From contig VXYL01000013.1 in the NCBI GenBank assembly GCA_009846005.1, forward strand, positions 62,001 through 126,000: a DNA stretch of 64,000 bases. The letters run 5' to 3'. This document shows, one piece after another, positions 15,946-25,397 of the stretch. The stretch is from Gammaproteobacteria bacterium. GTDB taxonomy: Bacteria; Pseudomonadota; Gammaproteobacteria; Pseudomonadales; Azotimanducaceae. How positions within the stretch are numbered: position 1 is the stretch's first letter; each line of letters begins with the position of its first letter. The position numbers and the translations under genes are program-made. A model generated the notes under the pieces. The model saw only the letters and a program-made list of their open reading frames with translations, had not been told where the DNA came from and made no database searches.

Positions 15946-16967
15946 GGCGGTTCGATCTCGTACCCGTTCATGGTCACGACGCATTTCCCGACCACGTCGC
16001 GGTGCTCCAGCATCCGCATCGCATCCACGGCCCGCTCAAGGGGGAATCCCGCGCAAACGTACGGATCGATCGCGCCGCCCTGGGCCAGTTCCCACAGCGC
16101 TTCCTGGTTACGGCGCCCCAGTTCCGGGTCGCGCCGGCCGATCTCCCCTGCGCGGACCCCGATCACAGAGATGCTCTTGATGAGGATCAGGTTCACGGGT
16201 GCCGTGGGCCATTGGCCGCTGGTGAAGCCGATCGTCAGGATGCGTCCACGCCAGTTGACGCAGCGCATGGACTCGTCGAACACGCTGCCGCCCACCGGGT
16301 CGTAGATCACATCGGCACCGCCCGAGCCGGTGATGCGCTTTACCTCGTCTCGAAAGCCGCCCAACGAACCGTCCGGCAACGTGTAGTTGATGACCGCGTC
16401 GGCACCCCGGGACTTGACCACGGCGAGCTTGTCGTCTCGACCGCCGGTACCGATTACGTTTGCTCCGTAGTGCTTGCCAAGATCGACAGCGGCCATGCCG
16501 ACACCACCGGTGGCACCGTGGACCAGTAGCCATTCGCCGGCCTTGAGATCGCCTCGGACTTTCAGGGCCACGTAGGCCGTCATGTACGCGGTGCTGTACG
16601 ACGCCGCCTTCTCGTAGTTCATGTTGCCCGGAATGGGCCTGAGTCCGGCAGCCGGGATATTGGCCGCCTCCACGAAACCGCCGGCTCGGGCTCCGAAACA
16701 CACGGCATCGCCCTCCTTCCAGCCCGTCACTCCCGGCCCGATTGCCGCGATGTCACCGGACGCTTCGCCACCCGGCGCGAACGGCAGCGGTGGCTTGTGC
16801 TGGTACTTTCCCTGGATCATCAGCAGATCCGGGAAGTTGACGGCGCACGCCCTCAGACGCACCTGGACCTCCCCGGGTCCCGGGTCGGGAAGGTCCAATT
16901 CATCAAGGGTTACGCTGCCGATGTCCTCGCTGATGGCATGGCAGCGCACGGCGTGTATTCGAGGCAT
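15942..16967 (-). CDS. Zinc-independent quinone oxidoreductase (NADPH:quinone reductase-like MDR)
   Basis: 341 aa. Medium-chain dehydrogenase/reductase: GroES-like N-terminal domain with ACAVNFPDLLMIQGKYQ and PFAPGGEASGDI, then the nucleotide fold LLVHGATGGVGMAAVDLGKHYGA. The structural-zinc cysteines of alcohol dehydrogenases are absent, as in quinone or crotonyl-CoA-type reductases. VIYDPVGGSVFDESMRC and GRILTIGFTSGQWP are typical. Its stop overlaps the GTG start of the Rieske oxygenase, so the two form an operon. Confidence 0.9.
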   Translation of the reverse strand: MPRIHAVRCHAISEDIGSVTLDELDLPDPGPGEVQVRLRACAVNFPDLLMIQGKYQHKPPLPFAPGGEASGDIAAIGPGVTGWKEGDAVCFGARAGGFVEAANIPAAGLRPIPGNMNYEKAASYSTAYMTAYVALKVRGDLKAGEWLLVHGATGGVGMAAVDLGKHYGANVIGTGGRDDKLAVVKSRGADAVINYTLPDGSLGGFRDEVKRITGSGGADVIYDPVGGSVFDESMRCVNWRGRILTIGFTSGQWPTAPVNLILIKSISVIGVRAGEIGRRDPELGRRNQEALWELAQGGAIDPYVCAGFPLERAVDAMRMLEHRDVVGKCVVTMNGYEIEPP

Positions 16968-17026
16968 CCCGCGTCAGCAATCCGTCAAACCAGTGACCAT
17001 TGTGGCAAAGATCCCCGCCAAACGGA

Positions 17027-17473
17027 TTATGGGTGTGGGCCTGTCGTTTGCGGTTTGAGGAGCTCCTCCACGAACCGCCGGGGCGTGACCACTCGCGAGT
17101 GCGGCCGCGGGTTCGAAACCAACAGTTGATCTCCAGTCACGAGACACGCTTGCCGGTGGGCGGCGAGGAGCGCCCACAGGTGATCGTCACCCGGATCCGG
17201 GGCTCGCTCGGCGGCGGCGGGCTCGCGCCAAACGCTATTGGCAACAAGATCGGTCAGGAAACGATCAAGTTGCTCGTCCGTCCAGCCATGGATTCGCGCA
17301 ATTCGGGAGCGACGCAGGACACCGGCGTACTCATGGAGAAGCTCCGGGGAAAGGGAGTAAAGGAAGCGTCCATCCAGCATGGCGTCGACAATGCTCGCGG
17401 GCGGGCTGTCCAAGTCATTGGCGATCACCCCGGAGACAACGACGTTCGTATCGACAATGTAGACGGTCGTCAT
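17027..17473 (-). CDS. PIN-domain toxin, VapC/COG1569 type
   Basis: 148 aa. PIN domain ribonuclease: N-terminal VYIVDTNVVVSG with the first acidic residue, a central LHEYAGVLRR, DPGDDHLWALLAAHRQACLVTGD with the later acidic residues, and the end LLVSNPRPHSRVVTPRRFVE. The VSG...SPPA variant is the COG1569 group. It follows an RHH antitoxin gene by 39 bases, giving a standard antitoxin-toxin order. As a type II toxin it would cleave RNA when free of antitoxin. Confidence 0.85.
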   Translation of the reverse strand: MTTVYIVDTNVVVSGVIANDLDSPPASIVDAMLDGRFLYSLSPELLHEYAGVLRRSRIARIHGWTDEQLDRFLTDLVANSVWREPAAAERAPDPGDDHLWALLAAHRQACLVTGDQLLVSNPRPHSRVVTPRRFVEELLKPQTTGPHP

Positions 17474-17512
17474 CGGCCGTCGTCTCCGGACTCGCCGCCA
17501 AACGGGTTTCCG

Positions 17513-17752
17513 CTAGTTGCCCTGCCGAAACCGACGCGTCTCCTCGAGAGCCAACGTCATCGCCTGACCAGAATCCAGCCCGGAACGAACTCGCGCGTTG
17601 GCCACGATCTGCCGCACCGTCTCGGCCGGTTGGATGCCCCGCAGCTCGAGGCTCTCCTCGATGATCGAGGCCATGGAGCGATTCTGCCGCGCAGCAGCTT
17701 CCTTCAATGCGCGATGCGTACGGCTTGCAAGTGTGATCGTCAGGCGTCCCAT
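17513..17752 (-). CDS. Ribbon-helix-helix (CopG/Arc-type) antitoxin
   Basis: 79 aa. The N-terminal beta strand and helix pair is GRLTITLASRTHRALKEAAA followed by RQNRSMASIIEESLELRG, a typical RHH DNA-binding domain. The C-terminal half (VRSGLDSGQAMTLALEETRRFR) would bind the PIN toxin encoded 39 bases downstream. RHH antitoxins bind their own promoter, so this pair is probably autoregulated; no clear operator was picked out upstream. Confidence 0.82.
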   Translation of the reverse strand: MGRLTITLASRTHRALKEAAARQNRSMASIIEESLELRGIQPAETVRQIVANARVRSGLDSGQAMTLALEETRRFRQGN

Positions 17753-17838
17753 GATGCGCCTGTGTAACGGTGTGGATGCACATTAGCACCAATGCATCAC
17801 GCGTGGCAAGGCGCGCGGACGCAAGGAATAACCGGACC

Positions 17839-17947
17839 GTAGGACGGGCTTGTCCCGTCCCGCCAACCCACGGGGCGCGTATGCGGGCGACCACAAGGGG
17901 AAGCGGGCGACCGCACGCCCTTCGGGCGCGTTAGGGTCGCCCCTACG
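17839..17947. repeat. Cluster of palindromic repeats
   Basis: GTAGGACGGGCTTGTCCCGT at 17839-17862 and, in inverted orientation, GGGCGACCGCACGCCC...GGGTCGCCCCTAC at 17905-17947. They belong to the two sub-types found elsewhere (GTAGGGGACGGG and GTAGGGGCGAC). They fill the 235-base gap between the antitoxin gene (start 17752) and the end of the coxM-like gene; nothing else is recognisable there. Confidence 0.85.
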
Positions 17948-17987
17948 ATTTCGCGCGGTTCAACGGGTCAGTGTTTATCGTCGCGCC

Positions 17988-18770
17988 TTACGCGATGCGT
18001 GCCACGGCCCGCTTCGTCAGCACGCCAACCAAGTGGCCCCGGAACTCCGCGGAAGCGTGGATATCCGAGTTGAACTCGCTGTGGTCGATTCCCACCCCGT
18101 CCACGGCATCCGGCGAGAAGCCTGCCGCCAAGGCTTCCTCCAATGCCGTTGCCCGGAAGGCGCAGGCCCCGGCACCCGTGACACCGACGCAGATGCAGCC
18201 GGGGCAACGCGCGACCATGACGCCGACCACGGCGTAGCGGGAAGCGGGGTTCGGGAACTTCTCGTAGGCCGCCGCCTCGGGCATGCAGAAGTCGACCGAG
18301 GTCACGATCTCGCCGTCGTGCAGCGCAGTCTCGAACAATCCCGTGAAGTAGTCGCTGGCCGCGATGGAACGCGTCGTGGTGTGCACGGTGCCGCAAAGCG
18401 CGACCAACGCCGCCGGGTAATCCGCAGCCGGGTCGCTGTTGGCGAGGGAACCCCCAATGGTGCCGCGGTTGCGGACATGGGCATCGCCGATTCGGCTCGC
18501 CAAGTCCGCCAGCGCCGGTATCGCGTCGCTGGCCGCCACTTCCGCGTGGCGCGTCATGCCTCCCACCGAAACCGTGCCGTCGTTCACCGTCACGCCCGTT
18601 AGCCCGGGAATCGCGCCGAGATCGATGACATCGCTCGGGCTCGCCAGGCGTTGCTTCAGAGTGGGAATCAGCGTCATGCCGCCGGACAGGTAGACCCCGT
18701 CCGCAGCACCCGCCATGAGGCTAGTGGCCTCGTCCAGCGTGGAAGGTCTGTGGTAGTTGAATTGGTACAT
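17988..18770 (-). CDS. FAD-binding medium subunit, CoxM/CutM-type molybdenum hydroxylase
   Basis: 260 aa from the ATG at 18770 (MYQFNYHRPSTLDEA). FAD-binding motifs of the xanthine dehydrogenase family are clear: VYLSGGMTLIPTLKQRL and VRNRGTIGGSLANSDPAADYPAAL. It passes electrons from the 2Fe-2S subunit to an acceptor. It starts 5 bases after the large-subunit stop and ends a coxG-S-L-M operon. GC.. cysteine residues in the C-terminal CPGCICVGV are unusual but their role is unknown. Confidence 0.92.
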   Translation of the reverse strand: MYQFNYHRPSTLDEATSLMAGAADGVYLSGGMTLIPTLKQRLASPSDVIDLGAIPGLTGVTVNDGTVSVGGMTRHAEVAASDAIPALADLASRIGDAHVRNRGTIGGSLANSDPAADYPAALVALCGTVHTTTRSIAASDYFTGLFETALHDGEIVTSVDFCMPEAAAYEKFPNPASRYAVVGVMVARCPGCICVGVTGAGACAFRATALEEALAAGFSPDAVDGVGIDHSEFNSDIHASAEFRGHLVGVLTKRAVARIA

Positions 18771-18775
18771 TGGTC

Positions 18776-21124
18776 TTACTCCCCCCGTCCTGCACGCCAA
18801 ACGGTTTCGGGTGTCGCCGGCATCGGCACGCTGGCGACGCCGAGCGCGTCGGTGACGGCATTCATTACTGCGGCGGTGGAGCCGATCGCGCCCGCCTCAC
18901 CGCAACCCTTTACCCCGAGCGGATTGTGCGTACACGGCGTCACCGTCGTATCCACGGTGAAGCTCGGCAGGTCGTCGGCCCGCGGCATGGTGTAGTCCAT
19001 GTACGAGCCGGAGACGAGTTGCCCGGTGTCGTCGTAGACGCCGTGCTCGAAGAGCGCCTGGCCGATGCCCTGGGCGAGACCGCCGTGCACCTGGCCTTCG
19101 ACGATCATCGGGTTCACGATGTGGCCGAAATCGTCCACCGCCACGAAGTCGACGATGTCGACGACGCCGGTGTCCGGGTCGACCTCCACCTCGCAGATGT
19201 GGGCACCCGCCGGGTAGGTAAAGTTCGGCGGGTCGTAGAACGCCTTCTCCGAGAGTCCCGGTTCGAGATCCTCCAAGGGGAAGTTCTGCGGAACGTAGGC
19301 CGAAAACGCCACTTCACCGAACGTGATGGACTGGTTGGAGTCGGCGACGGTGAACGTACCGTCCGCAAACTCCATCTGGTCCTCCTCGGCCTCCAGCATG
19401 TGCGCGGCAATCTTCTTGCCCTTGGCGATGATCTTGTCGGTCGCCTTGATGATGGCCGAGCCGCCCACGGCCAGCGATCGCGAGCCGTAGGTGCCGAGAG
19501 CGTAGTCGGAGCGTCCGGTGTCGCCGTGCAGCACCGTGACGTTCTCGAACGGCACGCCGAGCTTGTCGGAGATGATCTGCGCGAACGTCGTCTCGTGGCT
19601 CTGGCCGTGGCTGTGCGAGCCCGTGACCACCGTCACCGAGCCCGTGACGTCGACGCGGACCTCGCCGACCTCGAACAGCCCGACGCCAGCACCGAGCGAG
19701 ATTGCCACCTGGGAAGGCGCGAGTCCGCATGCCTCGATGTAGCAGGAGAAGCCGATGCCGCGTTTCTTGCCGGCCGATTCCGAGGCCGCCCGCCGAGTGC
19801 CGAACCCGGCGTAGTCGATGTGCTCGAGGGCCTTGTCGAGACTCGCCTCGTAGTCGCCCGTGTCGTAGGTGAGCGCGACGGGCGTGTCGTACGGGAAGTC
19901 GCCAGGTTGGATGAAGTTGCGGCGCCGGATCTCCGCCGGGTCGATGCCCATCTCCCGGGCCGCCGTCTCCACGCAGCGCTCAACCACGTAGGTCGCCTCC
20001 GGTCGCCCGGCGCCGCGGTAGGCGTCGACCGGCGCGGTGTTGGTGTAGAGGGACTGCACTTCGACGTAGATGGCCGGCGTCGTGTACTGCCCCGCCATCA
20101 GCGTGCCGTAAAGGTAGGTCGGCACGGAGGAGGCGAAGGTCGAGAGATAGGCACCCATGTTCGCCTTGGTCTTGACGCGAAGGCCAAGGAACTTGCCGTC
20201 CTGGGCCAAGGCGAGTTGCGCCGTCGTGACGTGGTCACGTCCGTGGCAGTCCGCCAGGAACGATTCCGATCTCTCGGCCCGCCACTTGACCGGTCGGCGT
20301 ACCTTGCCCGCGGCCCAGATGACGGCGGTTTCTTCGGCGTAGACGAAGATCTTGGAACCGAAGCCGCCGCCGACGTCCGGAGAAATCACCCGAAGGCGCG
20401 CTTCCGGGGCGACGTTGACGAAGGCCGCCAGCACGAGTCGTTCGAGATGCGGGTTCTGCGACGTGGTGTGCAGCGTGTAGGTACCCGCCGCCGCGTCGTA
20501 CTCGCCGAGCGCCGCACGTGGCTCGATGGCGTTGGGGATCAGGCGGTTGTTGACGATGTCCACCGTGGCCACGTGGTCGGCACTGTCGAAGGCCGCGTCG
20601 GTGGCTGCCTTGTCGCCGAGTTCCCAGTCGTAGGCCTGGTTGTTCGGAACGGATTCGTGGATCTGGTCCGCGGAGGCCGCAGTCGATAGGTCCACGACCG
20701 CGGGAAGTTCCTCGAAGTCCGCGTCCACGGCCTCCGCGCCGTTCCTGGCGGCTTCCAGGGTCTCGCCGATGACCACGGCGTACGGTTCGCCCACGTAGTT
20801 GACGGCCTGCGTCGCGATGGGCGGGTGCGGCGGCGCGACCATGTCCGAGCCGTCCTTCGACTTCACCAGCCAGCCGCAGGGCAGGTCGCCGATCTCGTCA
20901 GCGGCCAAATCGGCCCCTGTGAAGACCGCCACCACACCGTCGGTCGCCGCCGCGGCCGCCGTGTCGACGCCGTTGATCTTGGCGCGTGCGTAGGGCGAGC
21001 GAACGAAGACGGCGTAGGTCTGGCCCGCCGCGTTGATGTCGTCGGTGTAGTTCCCCGCCCCGGTGATGAAGCGGGCGTCCTCCTTGCGCTTGACGGAAGC
21101 GCCGATGCCTGTTTCTGATGCCAT
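18776..21124 (-). CDS. Molybdopterin large subunit of a CoxL/CutL-type hydroxylase (form II type active site)
   Basis: 782 aa, standard length. N-terminal [19 protein letters not shown], then [31 protein letters not shown] and [11 protein letters not shown]. The active-site loop reads AYRGAGR, the form II version, not the AYXCSFR of true CO dehydrogenases. The catalytic Glu is in [12 protein letters not shown]. Form II enzymes act on varied aldehydes, purines or aromatic heterocycles, so CO oxidation should not be assumed. It is encoded between the 2Fe-2S and FAD subunit genes. Confidence 0.93.
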   Translation of the reverse strand: MASETGIGASVKRKEDARFITGAGNYTDDINAAGQTYAVFVRSPYARAKINGVDTAAAAATDGVVAVFTGADLAADEIGDLPCGWLVKSKDGSDMVAPPHPPIATQAVNYVGEPYAVVIGETLEAARNGAEAVDADFEELPAVVDLSTAASADQIHESVPNNQAYDWELGDKAATDAAFDSADHVATVDIVNNRLIPNAIEPRAALGEYDAAAGTYTLHTTSQNPHLERLVLAAFVNVAPEARLRVISPDVGGGFGSKIFVYAEETAVIWAAGKVRRPVKWRAERSESFLADCHGRDHVTTAQLALAQDGKFLGLRVKTKANMGAYLSTFASSVPTYLYGTLMAGQYTTPAIYVEVQSLYTNTAPVDAYRGAGRPEATYVVERCVETAAREMGIDPAEIRRRNFIQPGDFPYDTPVALTYDTGDYEASLDKALEHIDYAGFGTRRAASESAGKKRGIGFSCYIEACGLAPSQVAISLGAGVGLFEVGEVRVDVTGSVTVVTGSHSHGQSHETTFAQIISDKLGVPFENVTVLHGDTGRSDYALGTYGSRSLAVGGSAIIKATDKIIAKGKKIAAHMLEAEEDQMEFADGTFTVADSNQSITFGEVAFSAYVPQNFPLEDLEPGLSEKAFYDPPNFTYPAGAHICEVEVDPDTGVVDIVDFVAVDDFGHIVNPMIVEGQVHGGLAQGIGQALFEHGVYDDTGQLVSGSYMDYTMPRADDLPSFTVDTTVTPCTHNPLGVKGCGEAGAIGSTAAVMNAVTDALGVASVPMPATPETVWRAGRGE

Positions 21125-21136
21125 GGTCTTCTCCTC

Positions 21137-21598
21137 CTAGCCGTTTGACTGCGCGGCCAGGACCGCCTTGACGATGTTGTGGTAGCCGGTGCAGCGGCAC
21201 AGGTTCCCCTCGAGGCCGTCCCGGACTGCCGCCTCGTCCAGGGCGCCGCCGCCCTTCTGCACGAGGTCGATGGCGCTCATGATCATGCCCGGCGTGCAGA
21301 ATCCGCACTGCAGGGCATGGTTGTCCCGGAACGCCTCCTGCATCGGATGCAGCGCGTCCGGGTCGCCAATGCCTTCGATGGTCGTGACATCGGCACCATC
21401 GGCCTGTCCGGCAAGCACCGTGCACGACTTGACCGCGTCGCCGTTCATGTGCACGACACAAGCGCCGCATTGACTGGTGTCGCAGCCGACGTGGGTGCCG
21501 GTGAGTCCGAGCGACTCGCGCAGCACATCCACGAGCAGCGCGTTGTCCGCTACGTCGACGGTTTTCGCCGCGCCGTTCACCGTGAGTGTTATCTCCAC
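21137..21598 (-). CDS. 2Fe-2S small subunit, CoxS/CutS-type
   Basis: 153 aa. Two [2Fe-2S] clusters are visible: the plant-ferredoxin type in [16 protein letters not shown] (with Cys59-like VKSC following), and the C-terminal helical cluster in [12 protein letters not shown] and [13 protein letters not shown]. It relays electrons from the molybdenum centre to the FAD subunit. 12 bases separate its stop from the large-subunit start region. Confidence 0.95.
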   Translation of the reverse strand: MEITLTVNGAAKTVDVADNALLVDVLRESLGLTGTHVGCDTSQCGACVVHMNGDAVKSCTVLAGQADGADVTTIEGIGDPDALHPMQEAFRDNHALQCGFCTPGMIMSAIDLVQKGGGALDEAAVRDGLEGNLCRCTGYHNIVKAVLAAQSNG

Positions 21599-21649
21599 TG
21601 TCCTATCCCTCCGAATGAATGCATCAAGGAGTGATGCCGATTACAACCA

Positions 21650-22105
21650 TTACGCCGTGTCAAAGTCCACCTTGAAGCGTTCGAAAAACCGCGCCGCCAT
21701 CTTGCGCGCCGCCACATCGACCAACCGGGATCCGATCTGGGCGAGCTTGCCGCCGATATTGCCGTTGATCCGGTAGGTGAGCAGGGTCTCATCGCCGTCG
21801 TCGCCCGCGACCTCCTCGAGGTTCACCGATGCGCTGCCCTTGGCGAAGCCGGCGGCACCGCCCTTGACCTCGACTTCGAGACGGTAGCTCTCGGGTTCGA
21901 CCACGTCATTGAGCGAGATCGCCGCTTTGAAGGTCGCCTTGACAGGTCCCACCTTGGCCCCGACCTCGGCTTCGTATTCGCCGTCACCCACAGCGGTCAT
22001 TGACTTGCAGCCGTCCAGGCAGCGAGCGAGCACCTCGGGATCGTTCAGCGCCCGCCAAACTCGGTCCCTAGGCTGCCCGATACGACTCTCGCCGGCCTGC
22101 TCCAC
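21650..22105 (-). CDS. CoxG-type SRPBCC protein (carbon monoxide dehydrogenase subunit G family)
   Basis: 151 aa from a GTG at 22105 preceded by GGGGGAAGG. I chose it because the N terminus then reads VEQAGESRIGQPRDRVWRAL, matching the usual CoxG start; the frame is open further upstream but does not look coding. LNDPEVLARCLDGCKSM and the VGPVKATFKAAISL stretch are family landmarks. CoxG helps recruit or assemble the hydroxylase at the membrane. This short form lacks the C-terminal membrane anchor of some CoxG proteins. First gene of the operon. Confidence 0.9.
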   Translation of the reverse strand: MEQAGESRIGQPRDRVWRALNDPEVLARCLDGCKSMTAVGDGEYEAEVGAKVGPVKATFKAAISLNDVVEPESYRLEVEVKGGAAGFAKGSASVNLEEVAGDDGDETLLTYRINGNIGGKLAQIGSRLVDVAARKMAARFFERFKVDFDTA

Positions 22106-22229
22106 GCCTTCCCCCGGACGCGGCTGTTCCGAGTCAACTCTCGCACAATCCAATGATGGGTGAAAGAACTCGGCGGCGTCGCCCAAGAGTGCGACGGGCT
22201 GCTAGGCTTGCGGCGGAGGGTGGAACCAC

Positions 22230-23789
22230 ATGGCTGAAGCTGCACTGACCACTTCGGCGGCACCGAAATCGGATCGACGACCGCTAACCAATTTCACGTT
22301 GGCCTCCTACGGGGCGCCTGCGGCCCCATTGGCACTCGCCGGTTTGCCGATGGCCGTCTACCTGCCGGTGATCTACGCCGATTCCGACGGGTTCGCGCTG
22401 TCGCTCGGCATCGTCGGCCTGTTGATCGGGCTGTCACGCCTGTCGGATGTGGTCACCGATCCATTGATCGGCTACCTGTCCGACAAGTGGAAGACGCGCT
22501 GGGGACGACGCAAGCCGTGGGTGTTGGTCGGCACCCCGATCTTCGCCCTCGGCATGTGGTTCCTGTTCATGCCGCCTTTCGAGTTCAGCGACATCACCGT
22601 GTTCGGCGCAACGTTCTCCAACGGCTACATCTGGATGTTCGCCATGCTCACGGTGTTCTACATCGGGTCGACCATCAAGGATCTGCCGTTCTCGGCGTGG
22701 GGGGCTGAACTCTCGGACAAATACCATGAACGCACCCTCATCATGAGCTGGAAGGAGGGCCTGGGCACCTTCGGGTCGCTGGTCTCGTCCTTCATCCCGC
22801 TGATCATCCTCTTCGACGGCCAAGTCAAACCCACCGATGCCGTTTTCTGGCTGGTGCTGGTGATGTGCATCACGATGCCCATCGTCAACGCGAACTGCCT
22901 GGTGGTCGTACCCGAGTGGCGGGTTGTGGAACGGCCCAAACGTATCGGCGTGTACGAGGGTCTGAAGATCGTCATCAAGAACAAGCCCTACATGATCCTG
23001 GTGATCGTGTTCGCGCTCGGGGCGATCGGATCGGCCATGACCAACAGCCTGTCGCTGTTCTTCGTCAAGCACGTGATCCAGGTCGGGGAGTTGTACGGTG
23101 CCTACCTCGCGCCGTATTTCGTTTCCCAGATCGCCGCGATCCCGCTTTGGTTCAAGCTGTCGCGGCGGGTCGGCAAGCACAAGGCGATCATGTGGGCCAT
23201 TGGCTGGTATTCGCTGTGGTCGTGCTTTATCCCGTTGGTGATGATCGCGCCCTCGGACTGGTTCGCTCTGTTCGCGCCTGAGAAATACATGGGATTCCTC
23301 TCCGCGGACTTCCAGGTCACCGCGACGACCTACTTGACAGGAGTCGAAAGCGGCAAGCTCCCCGTCTACCTGGTGGTCATGTGCCTCAAAGGGTCCGCCA
23401 TCGGCGCGCTCTCCGCCATACCGTTCGCGATGTGCGCGGACGTGGTCGACGTCGACACGGTGGAGACCGGCCAACGCCGCGCCGGCGCCTACATGGCGAT
23501 CTGGTCCATGGTGAAGAAGGGTGCCTACGCGCTCGGAACGACCATCGGTCTGGCCCTGGTCGTGTACTGGGGTTTCGACTCGCTGGCCGAACCCCGGGAA
23601 ACCACCAACACGCAGTTTTCGTTGCTGATGCTGGCGGTTACCTACTCCGTCCTTCCTGCGCTGATCAAGTTCGCCAGCATGCCGCTGTTGTGGGTCTATC
23701 CGCTAACCGAGGACAAGCTCCAAGAGGTCCAGGCGCAGATCCGGGCAAAGCACGGCATCGGCGACGCGGGACTGGCCGCCGCCCGCTAG
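22230..23789 (+). CDS. GPH-family (glycoside-pentoside-hexuronide) cation symporter
   Basis: 519 aa, 12-helix MFS-type inner-membrane transporter. The GPH signature follows TM2: SRLSDVVTDPLIGYLSDK then RWGRRKPWVLVG. It has an extended central loop (YMGFLSADFQVTATTYLTG). It would import a sugar or sugar acid with Na+ or H+. It is divergent from the cox operon, sharing a ~125-base promoter region. The substrate is not readable. Confidence 0.9.
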   Translation: MAEAALTTSAAPKSDRRPLTNFTLASYGAPAAPLALAGLPMAVYLPVIYADSDGFALSLGIVGLLIGLSRLSDVVTDPLIGYLSDKWKTRWGRRKPWVLVGTPIFALGMWFLFMPPFEFSDITVFGATFSNGYIWMFAMLTVFYIGSTIKDLPFSAWGAELSDKYHERTLIMSWKEGLGTFGSLVSSFIPLIILFDGQVKPTDAVFWLVLVMCITMPIVNANCLVVVPEWRVVERPKRIGVYEGLKIVIKNKPYMILVIVFALGAIGSAMTNSLSLFFVKHVIQVGELYGAYLAPYFVSQIAAIPLWFKLSRRVGKHKAIMWAIGWYSLWSCFIPLVMIAPSDWFALFAPEKYMGFLSADFQVTATTYLTGVESGKLPVYLVVMCLKGSAIGALSAIPFAMCADVVDVDTVETGQRRAGAYMAIWSMVKKGAYALGTTIGLALVVYWGFDSLAEPRETTNTQFSLLMLAVTYSVLPALIKFASMPLLWVYPLTEDKLQEVQAQIRAKHGIGDAGLAAAR

Positions 23790-23960
23790 CGTTCTTGACG
23801 GGCGCCTGTCTGCACATTTGAACCAAGTTTCATGCAAGGCGCTGCGAATCGCTCTTGGACGGCTCGTGTACCCACGAGCCGCGCTCGGGTACTCGCGAGA
23901 CGCGCTAGCGTTCTTGGCCGCGCCATCTGCACAGTTGAGCAGAGTTTCTCGCGAGGTGCC
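23785..23960. repeat. Imperfect tandem repeat and CTCGTG hairpin element
   Basis: Two related copies starting CGCTAGCGTTCTTG occur at about 23785-23842 and 23909-23964, each continuing with TCTGCACA.TTGA...GTTTC. Between them lies the inverted repeat CTCGTGTACCCACGAG (23863-23878), which recurs in opposite orientation at 63870-63885 and 63891-63906. It sits in a 333-base gap (23790-24122) between two convergent genes. Nothing coding is evident here. Confidence 0.7.
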
Positions 23961-23979
23961 CGCGGGAGACGAAGGCCCC

Positions 23980-24083
23980 GTAGGGGCGAGGCTATCGCGC
24001 CCGAAGGGCGCGCCCTCGCCCGCGTTCGTCCAAGAACGTCTCGGATCGGTCCAAGCGGGCGACCACAAGGGTCGCCCCTACGG
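23980..24083. repeat. Two palindromic repeats, GTAGGGGCGA family
   Basis: GTAGGGGCGAGGCTATCGCG plus its complementary arm CCCTCGCCCGCG lies at 23980-24021. An inverted copy, GGGCGACCACAAGGGTCGCC with CCTACG, lies at 24056-24083. Compensating changes keep the stem paired in the first copy (CGAG/CTCG instead of CGAC/GTCG), which argues for selection on or duplication of the hairpin. A 25-base segment at 24088-24116 resembles 13899-13924. Confidence 0.8.
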
Positions 24084-24122
24084 CGCACTCGTCGGTCTAA
24101 GGCGGAGCCTCGCTGGCGACTC

Positions 24123-25397
24123 TCATCCGTTGAGTCCTGCGTTCGCGCGACGGCACTGACGGACGACAACGCTCTCTATCCGCTGTAGGGCTGGCCACGG
24201 TCCGTAGCGACGTTCGAATTCGGACCGAACGGGCTGGAGGCTTTGCAGGATGCGCCCAGCAAGCGCTTGGACCAAAGGTTGCAGGAATCGGGGTCGGATG
24301 CCGCATTCCACGGCAAGCGCCTGCCAGTGGGACGCAGAGATCTTTCCCGGATCCGTCTCACCGCCTACTCCCATGGCCAGCCGCCGACCGACCCGCGGGA
24401 TCGCACGCGTGCAGACCAGATCGTAGAACGGCGCAAGCCGAATCGTCCGGCCCGAGTGGAGTAACGCCAGGTTCTTGGCATGGCCGTCGGCGTTCCCCGC
24501 CAGCCAGTTGAACGCCTGCCAAGCCATCAGCCGCTCGATGTCGATCACGGGGTCCGCAACGGTGTCGCGCAGAAGCCGTACGCAATCGGCAAGCGAAGGC
24601 CCGCCGTCCGCCTCGTACTTTCGTTCGTGGCCAAATCCCAGCGCCTGGCAGAAGTCCTCCTGGTGCAGCCGCCGGATCGCCCCGTCCGATTTCGCAATCC
24701 GGTCAAAACGGGCGATCTCGACGTAGTGCCGCCTGCGGATCTGCCGCAATTCGACATCCACCGTTGCCAAACCCGCCGCCTTGGCCAACGCGGTCGTGAA
24801 TGTCTCGTATGCCGGCACGTTTCGGAAATCCGCGACTTCGAACTTGAGAATGTGGGTGCTTGGCGCGTCGTTGATGGGCAGGAGATACGTCCCGCCCTGC
24901 ACACGCACCGGGCACTTGTGTTGAGCGCCGGCAAGGGAGAGCCGTGGCTGTTCCCCGGACTGGTCCGCATGGACGTAGCCCCGTCGCGCGGCGAGTTCGG
25001 CAAGCTCGTCTTCCTGCAAGGCGCGGTACCGGCCAACTGCACTGGTCACGGACGGCGACCCCGACGTCGACACCGCCAGAGCACCGGCACACTCTCCGCC
25101 AACGGCGCGAAGCAGATCGAAGTCCGTGTTCGGAATCCGCAGCGTCCGCACGACGCGTTCGCGCGCCTCGCCCTCGGGCAGCAGGTTGGCGAAGAAGCGA
25201 TGTGCCGCGTCGGCGCCTGCGCGACTACGTCCGGCCCCCAGTGGCAAGGAGCACGAGATCGCGAATCCGTCCCCAAGCCACTCGGCGGAATACTCGAAGT
25301 CCATCCGGCCAACGGCGTCGCGGTGCAGTCGGCCGACCAACCGCGCGGTCGACCCCCCCGGCCGGTACCAGACGTGGAGAGTCTCAGCGCTACTCAC
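24123..25397 (-). CDS. hipA: HipA-family serine/threonine kinase toxin
   Basis: 424 aa. HipA N-terminal domain, then the substrate loop RLSLAGAQHKCPV. The C-terminal kinase domain has HQEDFCQALG, the catalytic loop NWLAGNADGHAKNLAL (catalytic Asp and metal-binding Asn) and the DFG-equivalent APFYDLVCT. Canonical HipA phosphorylates glutamyl-tRNA synthetase and induces dormancy; the target here is unknown. The ATG overlaps the antitoxin stop (ATGA at 25394-25397). Motifs are intact, so it is probably active. Confidence 0.93.
   Translation of the reverse strand: MSSAETLHVWYRPGGSTARLVGRLHRDAVGRMDFEYSAEWLGDGFAISCSLPLGAGRSRAGADAAHRFFANLLPEGEARERVVRTLRIPNTDFDLLRAVGGECAGALAVSTSGSPSVTSAVGRYRALQEDELAELAARRGYVHADQSGEQPRLSLAGAQHKCPVRVQGGTYLLPINDAPSTHILKFEVADFRNVPAYETFTTALAKAAGLATVDVELRQIRRRHYVEIARFDRIAKSDGAIRRLHQEDFCQALGFGHERKYEADGGPSLADCVRLLRDTVADPVIDIERLMAWQAFNWLAGNADGHAKNLALLHSGRTIRLAPFYDLVCTRAIPRVGRRLAMGVGGETDPGKISASHWQALAVECGIRPRFLQPLVQALAGRILQSLQPVRSEFERRYGPWPALQRIESVVVRQCRRANAGLNG

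Noticed and set aside
18770-20689. A 639-codon plus-strand open frame opposite the coxL-like gene
   Set aside because: High-GC genomes give long antisense frames; its protein is His/Arg/Val-rich low-complexity sequence with no family match, while the minus strand encodes a clear enzyme.
18776-21124. Aerobic CO dehydrogenase annotation for the CoxL-like protein
   Set aside because: The active-site loop is AYRGAGR (form II); true CO dehydrogenases have AYXCSFR, so CO oxidation is unsupported.
23820-24188. Short open frames within the 23.8-24.1 kb repeat region
   Set aside because: They are made of repeat sequence with no family match and overlap the hipA 3' end.
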